From an uncultured Hungatella sp. (GTDB lineage Bacteria; Bacillota; Clostridia; Lachnospirales; Lachnospiraceae): a DNA stretch of 17,450 nucleotides. Under the pieces are notes generated by a model. That model was not told the DNA's origin. It did not search any database and was given only the letters and a program-made list of their open reading frames with translations. Below, in pieces: positions 6,751 through 14,456 of this stretch. The stretch is taken from assembly GCA_959018155.1 (NCBI GenBank), contig CAUEKH010000016.1, positions 1-17,450 on the forward strand. Reading direction: 5' to 3'. The translations under genes were made by a program, and so were the position numbers. Every line of letters begins with the position of its first letter. Positions within the stretch are counted from its first letter, which is position 1.

Positions 6751-9219
6751 CTATTTTATTACAATCGTATTCCTTACCTCGGGAAGCCCATCCGCTCTGA
6801 CCGTCAGAACAACTCTTCCCGCCTCCCCAGTCGATTTTAATACAACAGCCGCCTTCCCCCAGGAAAGCCGCACCGTATCTGCCTGGTATGAAGCCGTATC
6901 CAGTAAATCCCCATTATCAACTCCTGCTAAAACCGCGGGGCCTTCTACCGAGACGTGAAGCAGGGCATTTTCCTTAAAGCAGACGGTTCCGTCCTTATCT
7001 ACGGCAGATACCAGGGCATATATGACGGATTCCTCATCTGCCGAAATCTGCGGTTCTGCAATTTCCAGCCGCGTCACATGTGCAGTTTGAACTGCCTGAG
7101 TTGTCAAAGCCGTCTGCCCTGTCTGAATTACCTTTTCACCCTCTAACGTCTGGATTTCCACGGAAAGTCCTGCTGCCGCTTTTGCGGTTCGTACGGTATA
7201 CTCGCATTCCGCCTTACCGTCTTTCACTCCAACCACCCGGACGGTCCCCGGCACATATGGCAGGAACCCCGTTATAATCCGGCCTTCGCACTCTTTAGGC
7301 TTTCTGACATAATATCTTACATCATTGAGATAAACCTCCACTTCCTCGCAGTTGGTAAAAATCATATAGGGAATAACAGTCCTGCCATACTGTTCAAAAT
7401 TCCAGTGCGGCGCCAGCCGCGGGCAGCTCCAGTGCTCTCTTGACAAATCATCCTGGAGTGTATAGTCCTGAACCGCAAAATAGACCATGGGTTTATCAGA
7501 CCAGTAGCTTTCCCATAAAAAGGCTACCGGCTTCTTCACAAGGTTCGTGCGAATCAGGGAACCGCCCCAGCCCTTAGCCGGATAAGCCATAGACTCGCCG
7601 AGGTAATCAATCCCGGCCCAGACAAACCCTCCGACCACATAGTCATTGCGTTCCACATCCATCCACGGAGTGTCCATGGAATAGTTCATATACTGTTTCT
7701 CATGCCCCTTGAAGAACATATAGATTTCAGTACCAAGGATCAATTTTTCCGGAATCCTCTCATGCAGCAGTTCGTACCACTGTTCCTGATAGTTTAAGGA
7801 TAAAATATCAACTTCTCTGGAAATCCTGACAATCGCATCGAGACGCTCTTCTAATTCCAGCCATTCTTTCCTGTCATCGTCGGCATAATGAGGGCTTAAA
7901 GCACAGGTAACCGGCCTGGTTCCGTCAAGCCGTTTCACCTCCTGTACCAGCATATGTAAGATATCCAGCATAAATGGGCTTCCCTGACGATCCACCTCAT
8001 TTCCCACGCTCCACATCACCACAGACGGGCGGTGTCTGTCCCTCCTGACCATATAATCCAGATCGCTCTTCCAGTCTTCCTCAAAATACCGGCCGTAAGA
8101 ACCATCCTTCCATTTATCGACGAATTCATCGAGTACGTAAAAGCCCATCTCATCACAGAGGTCCATCAGAATCTCGTCCGGAACATTGTGGCTGGTCCGT
8201 ATGGCATTACAGCCCATATCCTTGAGCAGAAGGAGACGCTGTCTCCAGGTTCCGGCCGTAACCGCGGCTCCCAGACAGCCTCCGTCATGGTGAAGGCAGA
8301 CCCCCTTCAGCTTAACACCTCTTCCATTGACTGTCATTCCAGTACCAGGAGACCACGTTACAGTGCGGAAACCGACACGCCTCGTAATTCTGTCGATTTC
8401 TCCCTCACAGTCTGTCAGGCTGATGGAAACAGTATATAATTGTGGGGTTTTGTCATCCCACAAATCGGCAGAAGGAATCGTCAGTTTCATTGGAAATTCT
8501 GTTGACCCCACCGCCGTTTCTTCTGCAGTATCCTGCTCATGTTTCACAGAAGCTTCCTCAGCGCAGATAGCCTCCCCATCTTTCCACACTTCTACTTTCA
8601 CGCTTCGCATTTTTGCAGCGCCTGCGGTTACCGCTTCCCCTGCTACTCCATTTTCACCAAAGGTAATGGGAACTTCCACTTCCACAATTCCGTCATTTCC
8701 AGCCAGCCATGCCGATACCCGCACCTCTTCTGACACGATATGGCAATCAGGAACTATTTCCAGCTTCACTCTGCGGTATATTCCGGCGCCGCTGTACCAG
8801 CGGTCCGGATAAGAGTTGGAATTGTCAACACAGACTGCAACGAGATTATCCCCTTCCCTTACCAGTTCTGTTATATCCAGTTTAAATCCACTGTACCCAT
8901 AGCGGTGCCTGCCTGCGCATTTCTCATTGACCCAGACCGTCACATTCTCATACACACCATCAAAAATCAGGAAATACTGACAGCTGGCTTTTACTTTCTC
9001 CAGATTCAGATGCTTTCTGTACCAGCCAATTCCCGCTCTGTCGAAAAATCCCTGCGGACAGCCAAACTCCATATCAGGATTCAACGGACGCGATATGGCC
9101 CAGTCATGAGGAATCATCACATTTTTCATCTCTGCCTCAGAACAGGGAAAGGTCTCTCCTCCCTCAATCGGGGCATCCGTAAATTTCCAGCCGTTTTTTA
9201 AAATCATTACTTCTCTCAT
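6751..9219 (-). CDS. Glycoside hydrolase family 2, beta-galactosidase-like multidomain enzyme
   Basis: Cytoplasmic GH2 enzyme, 822 residues from the ATG at 9219 (MREVMILKNGWKF). AAAGAGGTG seven bases upstream favours it over ATGs at 9267 and 9207. Domains: N-terminal sugar-binding domain (VMIPHDWAISRPLN, WYRKHLNLEK), immunoglobulin-like domain with a Thr/Ala/Glu-rich insert near residues 200-240, and TIM barrel with GVCLHHDGGCLGAAV and IRTSHNVP. The acid/base is Glu408 in MWSVGNEVD; the nucleophile is Glu498 in LGTEIYMF. C-terminal beta-sandwich domains follow (VEVYLNDVRYYVR; then ISADEESVIYALVSAVDKDG, the GH2 C-terminal Ig-like domain). The architecture matches Clostridia and Bacteroides beta-galactosidases; the Asn-x-Lys uronate motif of the other GH2 here was not seen. 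No signal peptide. It has its own candidate promoter and operator, though read-through from the regulator operon is possible. Exact sugar preference is unknown. Confidence 0.88.
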   Translation of the reverse strand: MREVMILKNGWKFTDAPIEGGETFPCSEAEMKNVMIPHDWAISRPLNPDMEFGCPQGFFDRAGIGWYRKHLNLEKVKASCQYFLIFDGVYENVTVWVNEKCAGRHRYGYSGFKLDITELVREGDNLVAVCVDNSNSYPDRWYSGAGIYRRVKLEIVPDCHIVSEEVRVSAWLAGNDGIVEVEVPITFGENGVAGEAVTAGAAKMRSVKVEVWKDGEAICAEEASVKHEQDTAEETAVGSTEFPMKLTIPSADLWDDKTPQLYTVSISLTDCEGEIDRITRRVGFRTVTWSPGTGMTVNGRGVKLKGVCLHHDGGCLGAAVTAGTWRQRLLLLKDMGCNAIRTSHNVPDEILMDLCDEMGFYVLDEFVDKWKDGSYGRYFEEDWKSDLDYMVRRDRHRPSVVMWSVGNEVDRQGSPFMLDILHMLVQEVKRLDGTRPVTCALSPHYADDDRKEWLELEERLDAIVRISREVDILSLNYQEQWYELLHERIPEKLILGTEIYMFFKGHEKQYMNYSMDTPWMDVERNDYVVGGFVWAGIDYLGESMAYPAKGWGGSLIRTNLVKKPVAFLWESYWSDKPMVYFAVQDYTLQDDLSREHWSCPRLAPHWNFEQYGRTVIPYMIFTNCEEVEVYLNDVRYYVRKPKECEGRIITGFLPYVPGTVRVVGVKDGKAECEYTVRTAKAAAGLSVEIQTLEGEKVIQTGQTALTTQAVQTAHVTRLEIAEPQISADEESVIYALVSAVDKDGTVCFKENALLHVSVEGPAVLAGVDNGDLLDTASYQADTVRLSWGKAAVVLKSTGEAGRVVLTVRADGLPEVRNTIVIK

Positions 9220-9289
9220 CTCTCCACCTCTTTCTCCGCTAATTGCAATAGCCTGATTCCAAGACACCAGCCCCGGCTATTTTTAACTT

Positions 9290-9295
9290 ATTCTA
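9290..9295 (-). promoter_or_regulatory. Candidate -10 box of the GH2 gene
   Basis: TAGAAT on the minus strand (one mismatch to TATAAT), about 70 bases before the GH2 start codon. No good -35 is seen (TGGGCT at 17-base spacing), again suggesting activator dependence. The proximal candidate operator half-site lies 34 bases upstream, as at the transporter promoter. Confidence 0.4.
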
Positions 9296-9322
9296 TAAAA
9301 TATCTACAGGAAAGCCCATTTC

Positions 9323-9359
9323 AAAAAATGCTTTCTGCCTTGCATAACCTGCTTATTTT
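9323..9359 (-). promoter_or_regulatory. Candidate response-regulator operator before the GH2 gene, overlapping the regulator's stop codon
   Basis: Read on the minus strand, the distal half-site is AAAATAAGCAGGTTAT (9359-9344). It matches the distal half-site of the kinase operon (14138-14123) at 15 of 16 bases. The proximal half-site is GCAGAAAGCATTTTTT (9338-9323). The conserved CA steps are 21 bases apart. The TAA inside the distal half-site is the stop codon of the response-regulator gene. Confidence 0.5.
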
Positions 9360-10876
9360 ATGCTCAAATCCTGCTGCCCGGTTCCATGTCCACTCCGGTA
9401 CTGTCCCGGAGTTATCCCACTGTACTTCTTAAACACCTTTCCAAAATAATTCGTATCAAGATATCCCACCGACGCTGCCACATCCGCAATGGATAGTCCT
9501 TCATTCTTCAACAGTTCTTTGGCATTCTCCATCCGGATTCCTTCAATGTAGGCAGTCAGCGTCATATTGCTTTTCTCTTTAAAAAGAGTTGAGAGATACG
9601 TGGAATTCAGATGGAATTTTTCAGAAATTGTCCTGGTGGTCAGGTTTTCCATAAAATGTGTCTGGATATACTCCCGGATTGCCTTTGTGACATCTTTACT
9701 GCTGTTGGCAACCTGAAATCCCAGAATTGTTTTAACAATTTCCCTGATACCATCCACCAGAGATTCCAGATTTTCATATTCCAGCAAGTAGTCCTGTCTG
9801 CGGAAATCATGGAAAAGGAGTTTGACATCATAATGGTTTCCTGTTTTCTTCGCTACTGCGCGCAAAACCACCATCAGTTCATCAACGAGATACTCCAGCT
9901 CCCTGACCTGCCGGATTCTCATAAGGCAGTCTTCCAGAAAGTGTTCTGTCACCTCCTTCAGATTCCTGTACTCTTCCCTGATAGAAATATTATAGAGCAC
10001 AGAAATCCTCTGTCTCGCCTCCAGAAACTCCCGGCTGTCCTCCCTGGTGATAAAATGGCTGTCAAATACCACGGTTTCGGGCATAAATATCTTGTATTTT
10101 AATATCTGCACCGCGCGCAGAGCCATCTTTCCCGCTTCCGCCAAATCCTGGAATACCGGAGTCATTCCGGCTTTCACCCCCGGATACTGTCCGCCCGCCA
10201 TCTCCACAATGGATAAAAGCAGCCGGTACACCGTATCAGGCTTCAACCGATCGGAATTCCACAAAAACAGTACGCAGTTCTCCGAATTTTCAGTCCTGAC
10301 CTCATACAGATCCAGCAGCTGGATTTCTTTGAAACTGACCTGCTTTATCACCTCGTATAAACTCCCGACAGCCAGTTTCCACCGGGCTTCCTCATAAATT
10401 CCAGGCAGCCAGAACGCGGTAAATAAGAATTTACTGCCTGTAAATCCCGCTCTGTTCCAGTGCGCCAAATCGAGTACCGGGGCTGTGATCTGTTTTTCCT
10501 CGCTGTCCAGTTCTTTTATAATCTTTAACAGCACCTGTTCCAGTTCCAGCTCATCTATTGGCTTTAAAAGGTAATCTTCCACCCCCAGCTGGATAGCTTT
10601 CTTCGCATAGGAAAAATCCTGGTATGCGCTTAAGATAATTACACGAATCTGACTATGTTCCTCCGCCAGCAGTTTAATCAGCCCAAGCCCGTCTAACACT
10701 GGCATCCGGATGTCCACCAGAATGATATCCGGCTGATAAAGCTGAACTCCTGCATAGGCTTCCTCACCATCTGCAGCCTCACCGACAACCTCCAGCCCGT
10801 ATTTTCCCCATTCAACCCGGTTTATAATGCTGCGGCGGATGTATTTTTCATCATCAACAATCATCACTCGGTACAT
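9353..10876 (-). CDS. Response regulator, YesN type (receiver plus AraC-type DNA-binding domain)
   Basis: Transcription factor of 507 residues. The start is the ATG at 10876 with GGGAG upstream. The receiver domain (about 1-120) shows the acidic pair in MIVDDEKYIRR, phospho-acceptor Asp55 in PDIILVDIRMPVLDG, and Lys105 in DYLLKPIDE. A middle region of about 270 residues without a recognised domain is typical of YesN proteins. The C-terminal AraC domain (about 400-500) has two helix-turn-helices: NLTTRTISEKFHLNSTYLSTLFKEKS, then ADVAASVGYLDTNYFGKVFKKYSG ending ITPGQYR. It follows the histidine kinase by 78 bases on the same strand and should receive phosphate from it. Likely targets are its own operon, the adjacent GH2 gene and the transporter operon, from the shared upstream repeats. 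Function is sure at family level; targets are inferred. Confidence 0.93.
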   Translation of the reverse strand: MYRVMIVDDEKYIRRSIINRVEWGKYGLEVVGEAADGEEAYAGVQLYQPDIILVDIRMPVLDGLGLIKLLAEEHSQIRVIILSAYQDFSYAKKAIQLGVEDYLLKPIDELELEQVLLKIIKELDSEEKQITAPVLDLAHWNRAGFTGSKFLFTAFWLPGIYEEARWKLAVGSLYEVIKQVSFKEIQLLDLYEVRTENSENCVLFLWNSDRLKPDTVYRLLLSIVEMAGGQYPGVKAGMTPVFQDLAEAGKMALRAVQILKYKIFMPETVVFDSHFITREDSREFLEARQRISVLYNISIREEYRNLKEVTEHFLEDCLMRIRQVRELEYLVDELMVVLRAVAKKTGNHYDVKLLFHDFRRQDYLLEYENLESLVDGIREIVKTILGFQVANSSKDVTKAIREYIQTHFMENLTTRTISEKFHLNSTYLSTLFKEKSNMTLTAYIEGIRMENAKELLKNEGLSIADVAASVGYLDTNYFGKVFKKYSGITPGQYRSGHGTGQQDLSIK

Positions 10877-10954
10877 GGTTTTCTCTCCCTTCTCCTGTCT
10901 CTGCCTGGTCTACCACGGAATTTCCCGGTTCATTTCCAGCCTCTCCTCCCCGTT

Positions 10955-12697
10955 TCATACACAGGGAGTATACGGTATTTTTATATAAATACACGTTCCC
11001 CGTCCTTCCCTGCTGAACAGTTCAATATGGTATTTTTCTCCGAAGAACAGGCGGAGGCGCAGATTGACATTCATCAGGCCGAGGCTCTTATAGCGATCGA
11101 TATACTCCAGCGGATTTTCAAACGTTTCGTGGATCTGCCGGTTTAACTCCTCCAGCTTCTCCTTTTCAATGCCGCAGCCATTGTCATAGATACTGATAGC
11201 AACCCATTCTCCTTCTTTCTTGATGCGCACCCGGATAATGCCTCCGGAGGAAATATTTCCCAGTCCATGGTTGACCGCATTTTCCACAAGGGGCTGGAGT
11301 GTAAACTTCACAATCTCATTTTCCATACATTCCTCGTCAATATCGTAAAATACCTCGAAGCGATCCTCAAAACGGACTTTAATGATATCCACATAGTTCT
11401 TCATCTGCGCAATTTCATTTTCCAGTCTGGTATGATTCTGGAAGGTGATGTTGTAGCGAAGCATGGCGCTCATGCTGCGGCACACATTAATGACCTGCCG
11501 GTTCATTCCCTCACTGGCAAGCCCCATAATTGTTTCTAAGATATTAAAAATAAAATGCGGATTGATCTGCTGCTGGAGTGCCTTGATTTCCGCCTGGTTG
11601 AGCAGGATTTGGTTCTTCTCCACCTTTACCACCAGTTCGTCCACCTGACAGACCATGTCGTTAAACTCAGAAATCAGTTCTCCAATCTCATCCTGCCGCT
11701 CGGCATGAACGCGGGCGGAAAGATTTCCGGCCTTCACCTCTTCCATCCCCTTTAGCAGCCGCTTAAAATTCTCCGTCACAATAGTAAACAGCTTTCCGGA
11801 AACGGCTATCGTAACACAGAGAACAGCCGCCAGCACAAGGCCAAACACCGTTACAATATGTTTAAGAGGCTGGTACAGCTTATCCTTTGATACAGAAAAC
11901 GCAATCCGCCAGCCTACATTTTCTGCCATCCCGTAGGTAATCAGTTCCTCATCATTCTGATAATAGCCAATGTCGTCCTCCAGATTGGCAAGAATTTCCT
12001 CCGGAATTACCACAGGTTCCTTATCGCTGAACAGAATTGTATTGTCCTCATCGAAGATAACTGTTCCATCAATATTTTCATATCCGGGAATGAAATAGTC
12101 GCGCAGAATGTTCAAATCCATATCGATCCGGAAATACCCGACCGTATCTGTGCTGTAGGCATCGTAAATCCGATACACAATCGTATGGATAAACTGCTGC
12201 TCTCCGTCCGTGTCCCGGCTGTCATAATTATTTGTCACGATGACCCGATCCTGGCCGGTTTCCTCCAACCGCCTGTACCAGAGGGAATCCTTAAAATTTC
12301 CCCACTCCGTAGTACCACTTCCCTCATAGATGGTATACGCATTTCTGGGTGAATTTTCTTTATAGAGTGTCAGACGCAAATCCTCCCTCGAGTGGTAATA
12401 AATCCTTTCGATGTTATTAATAAGCTGGATATCCGCAGTACTGTCCTTTTTATTTTTCAGGACGGCACATAAATCAGCGTTATAAATGACGGAATCCGCC
12501 AGGTTGTCAATCTCCTGAAAATATCGGTTCAGCAGGATTATATTGCTCTCCATCAGGTTACGGCTGGAATTCACAATCTGTTTTTCCATCGTTTTAAAGG
12601 TAATATAATAGCTGAGCCCGAACAGGATCACGTTCGATACCACAATCACACAGATTATGTACGTCAGGAATCGTTTTGTAATGGATCTCTTTTTCAT
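10955..12697 (-). CDS. Sensor histidine kinase, YesM type
   Basis: Membrane sensor kinase of 580 residues. The ATG at 12697 overlaps the stop of the upstream binding-protein gene as ATGA, implying translational coupling. Order: cytoplasmic MKKRSITKR; membrane helix (FLTYIICVIVVSNVILFGLSYYI); an extracellular sensing region of about 230 residues, probably Cache-like; second membrane helix (HIVTVFGLVLAAVLCVTIAV); HAMP domain (LLKGMEEVKAGNLSARV then DEIGELISEFNDM); and the His-kinase domain with phospho-acceptor His381 in QQQINPHFIFN. The ATP-binding domain has the N box LQPLVENAVNHGLG, then ISIYDNGCGI and LGLMNVNLRLRLFFG. The usual partner is a YesN regulator, which follows directly. Sitting directly after a solute-binding lipoprotein suggests that the extracellular domain is triggered by the loaded binding protein. 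Confidence 0.95.
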   Translation of the reverse strand: MKKRSITKRFLTYIICVIVVSNVILFGLSYYITFKTMEKQIVNSSRNLMESNIILLNRYFQEIDNLADSVIYNADLCAVLKNKKDSTADIQLINNIERIYYHSREDLRLTLYKENSPRNAYTIYEGSGTTEWGNFKDSLWYRRLEETGQDRVIVTNNYDSRDTDGEQQFIHTIVYRIYDAYSTDTVGYFRIDMDLNILRDYFIPGYENIDGTVIFDEDNTILFSDKEPVVIPEEILANLEDDIGYYQNDEELITYGMAENVGWRIAFSVSKDKLYQPLKHIVTVFGLVLAAVLCVTIAVSGKLFTIVTENFKRLLKGMEEVKAGNLSARVHAERQDEIGELISEFNDMVCQVDELVVKVEKNQILLNQAEIKALQQQINPHFIFNILETIMGLASEGMNRQVINVCRSMSAMLRYNITFQNHTRLENEIAQMKNYVDIIKVRFEDRFEVFYDIDEECMENEIVKFTLQPLVENAVNHGLGNISSGGIIRVRIKKEGEWVAISIYDNGCGIEKEKLEELNRQIHETFENPLEYIDRYKSLGLMNVNLRLRLFFGEKYHIELFSREGRGTCIYIKIPYTPCV

Positions 12698-14031
12698 TTT
12701 TCCTGTTTCAGCCCTTTCTCCGCGAACTCTTCCTCAATGCTCAGAAATGCCTGGTCAGAGGAAATCTCCTGAAGAAGGTACTGGTTGACATATTTTCTGA
12801 CAATATCAAGCGCCTCTTCATAGTTCTTGTCAGGCAGGATCTGAGAGATTTTATTGTCGCTGAAAAAATAATCAGCGTGTTCCGGCATAATCAGAGAATT
12901 TTTAAATATCTGCCGGATTTCCGGGGAATTCCAGGCCGGAATCAGGCTCTTTTCCGCAAGAATCGCCGCTCCCTCTTCTCCGCAGATAAATTTAACAAAA
13001 TCCACTGCCTCTTCTGGATGCTCTGATTTAGCCGCCACCTGCACAACCGCAGCGGTTGCCACCGAGTACTCCTCCTCTCCGGCCCAGTGCGGCATAGGCG
13101 CGACATCGTACTCAAAATCAGATCCCTTCTCTTCTACTGCGTCATTTAAGATAGGGAGGCACCATTCCCCGTTAAAATACATCCCGGAATTTCCTTCTAA
13201 AAACTCCCGGTTGTAGTCCTGGCTGTCCACACTCGTAAAATCTGTATACTTTGGCTGTGCATGGTACTCATAAGCCATCTGATAACTCCATTCCGCTGCC
13301 CGTTTGAGCTGCAAAAGTCCTTCTGCATCGAGGGGATCTTCCTTTCCCGTCGTCCTGGCTGGTGTCCGCCACCACGTCCCATTTAAATCGAAACTCATGG
13401 AACCGTAGATCTGCCTCCCATCGGCTGTCTTTCTGGTCAGCTGCCTGGCTGTCTCCGTATATTCCTCCCAGGTCCAGCCCTCCTTAGGATATGGAAGGTT
13501 AAATTCATCAAATATTTTTTTATTATAATAAACTACCCAGGAACTCATACGGTAGGGAAGCATAAAAAACTTCTCTTCCTGTTTCAAATCATCAAACCAT
13601 TCCCCATAACCGTCCGTATCTCCTTCTCCCAGATAAGGGGTCAAATCAAACGCATATCCTTTCTCCTGATTGATCGCGCCAATTGACGGTTTGCTGGAGG
13701 CATAGACATCAATCGGCTTACTGCCGTTTAAACTGATTTCCAGGGACTGACGGTACTCATAGGTCGGTAGCGCATGAACCGTCACCACAATCCCCTCGTG
13801 ACTGTCCATGTAACGTCTGGCCAGTTCCTTCATGTAACTCTCCTCATCCTTCCAGGTATAGAAATCCAGGGTAACAGGAGCGGGTCCGGCCGTTTCAACC
13901 GGTTCAGATGCTTTATGGCCGCAGCCGGCAACCAAAAATAATCCAGACAACAGAAATAGAAGAACCACGGATTTACATATTTTTTCCTTAAATTTTCTCA
14001 TACCATTCAATTTCCTACACCTTATCTTCAT
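12694..14031 (-). CDS. Solute-binding lipoprotein in the sensor operon, probable ligand receptor for the kinase
   Basis: Sugar-binding lipoprotein of 445 residues. The start is the ATG at 14031 (CGGAGG nine bases upstream); the in-frame ATG at 14001 has a much weaker site. A long basic N-region precedes the hydrophobic stretch VVLLFLLSGLFLVAGC, with the lipid-bearing Cys37 in the lipobox. The mature protein shares blocks with the transporter's binding protein: LDFYTWKDEE, MSSWVVYYNKKIFDE, WTWEEYTETARQLT, TWWRTPA, MYFNGEWC and APMPHWAGEEE. It is therefore a paralogue, but no permease is beside it; instead its stop overlaps the kinase start. This resembles three-component systems such as Geobacillus AraP-AraS-AraT, where a binding lipoprotein reports sugar to a kinase. 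It could still feed the transporter as an alternative binding protein. Family sure, sensory role inferred. Confidence 0.9.
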   Translation of the reverse strand: MKIRCRKLNGMRKFKEKICKSVVLLFLLSGLFLVAGCGHKASEPVETAGPAPVTLDFYTWKDEESYMKELARRYMDSHEGIVVTVHALPTYEYRQSLEISLNGSKPIDVYASSKPSIGAINQEKGYAFDLTPYLGEGDTDGYGEWFDDLKQEEKFFMLPYRMSSWVVYYNKKIFDEFNLPYPKEGWTWEEYTETARQLTRKTADGRQIYGSMSFDLNGTWWRTPARTTGKEDPLDAEGLLQLKRAAEWSYQMAYEYHAQPKYTDFTSVDSQDYNREFLEGNSGMYFNGEWCLPILNDAVEEKGSDFEYDVAPMPHWAGEEEYSVATAAVVQVAAKSEHPEEAVDFVKFICGEEGAAILAEKSLIPAWNSPEIRQIFKNSLIMPEHADYFFSDNKISQILPDKNYEEALDIVRKYVNQYLLQEISSDQAFLSIEEEFAEKGLKQEK

Positions 14032-14055
14032 GAATATCAGCCTCCGATTGTTTCC

Positions 14056-14097
14056 ATTATACCATGGTCACTGCCTGTTCATCACAAACGGATTATA
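14056..14097 (-). promoter_or_regulatory. Candidate promoter(s) of the binding-protein/kinase/regulator operon
   Basis: Two perfect TATAAT hexamers occur on the minus strand, at 14061-14056 and 14097-14092. The first would start a transcript with a leader of about 20 bases before the ATG at 14031; its -35 position (TGATGA) is poor. The second would place its -35 position (AGGAAA) across the proximal operator half-site. Which is used cannot be told from sequence. Confidence 0.45.
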
Positions 14098-14100
14098 CGA

Positions 14101-14138
14101 ATTTCCTGATTATTTTCCTTAAATAACCTGATTATTTT
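14101..14138 (-). promoter_or_regulatory. Direct-repeat operator upstream of the sensor operon
   Basis: AAAATAATCAGG occurs twice in the same orientation (14138-14127 and 14116-14105), exactly 22 bases apart, about two turns of the helix. Extended to 16 bases, the distal copy ends GTTAT and the proximal copy ends GAAAT. Same-face tandem sites of this spacing are what a dimer of an AraC-type regulator would bind. The position upstream of the operon encoding a YesN regulator suggests autoregulation. The site also lies in the divergent region before the plus-strand genes at 14240 and 14457. Confidence 0.6.
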
Positions 14139-14239
14139 TCTATAGTCCGATCCCTGTTTTCCGCTACAATAAGAGCAGATACGGCTACATTATCATGCGC
14201 AGATAAAAAATTTATATTACTTACCCGGGAGAAATGATA

Positions 14240-14413
14240 ATGAGTAAAAAGAACAAATTAAAAGTATACAGCAGCAAAACTGTTCAACTGACTGAGGAAG
14301 AAAAAGCAATCTATGAATATAAGATGCAGAAAGAAAAAGAAAAACGTGAAAGGGATTTAAAGTGTGGTGGAATTGATGAACTTGGAAACTATACGGCACT
14401 GCACCATCGCTAG
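14240..14413 (+). CDS. Small hypothetical protein, 57 residues
   Basis: An open frame of 57 codons begins MSKKNKLKVYSSKTVQL and ends GNYTALHHR. GGGAG lies eight bases before the ATG at 14240; another in-frame ATG at 14234 is too close to that site. The middle (about residues 19-40) is very rich in Glu and Lys and likely a single helix; Cys42 is the only cysteine. I do not recognise the family and see no membrane segment. It ends 43 bases before the AraC-type regulator on the same strand, so the two may be cotranscribed. A weak hairpin (ACAGAT/ATCTGT, 14420-14438) without a T tract lies between them. The good ribosome site and soluble, charged composition favour a real gene. Confidence 0.55.
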   Translation: MSKKNKLKVYSSKTVQLTEEEKAIYEYKMQKEKEKRERDLKCGGIDELGNYTALHHR

Positions 14414-14456
14414 AAAGATACAGATTTGATTCATCTGTGTGACGGGAGGAAACGCT

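Noticed and set aside
6583..6840. 85-codon plus-strand frame as a full small protein.
   Set aside because: It crosses the terminator hairpin and overlaps the end of the GH2 gene on the other strand; only the first codons look meaningful.
8327..8812. Long plus-strand frame (161 codons) opposite the GH2 gene; similar frames at 1555-1917 and 9611-10102.
   Set aside because: These are antisense shadows of well-supported genes, without ribosome sites or recognisable protein features.
14420..14438. ACAGAT/ATCTGT hairpin between the small gene and the AraC gene as a terminator.
   Set aside because: Only six base pairs, low GC and no T tract; unlikely to stop transcription.
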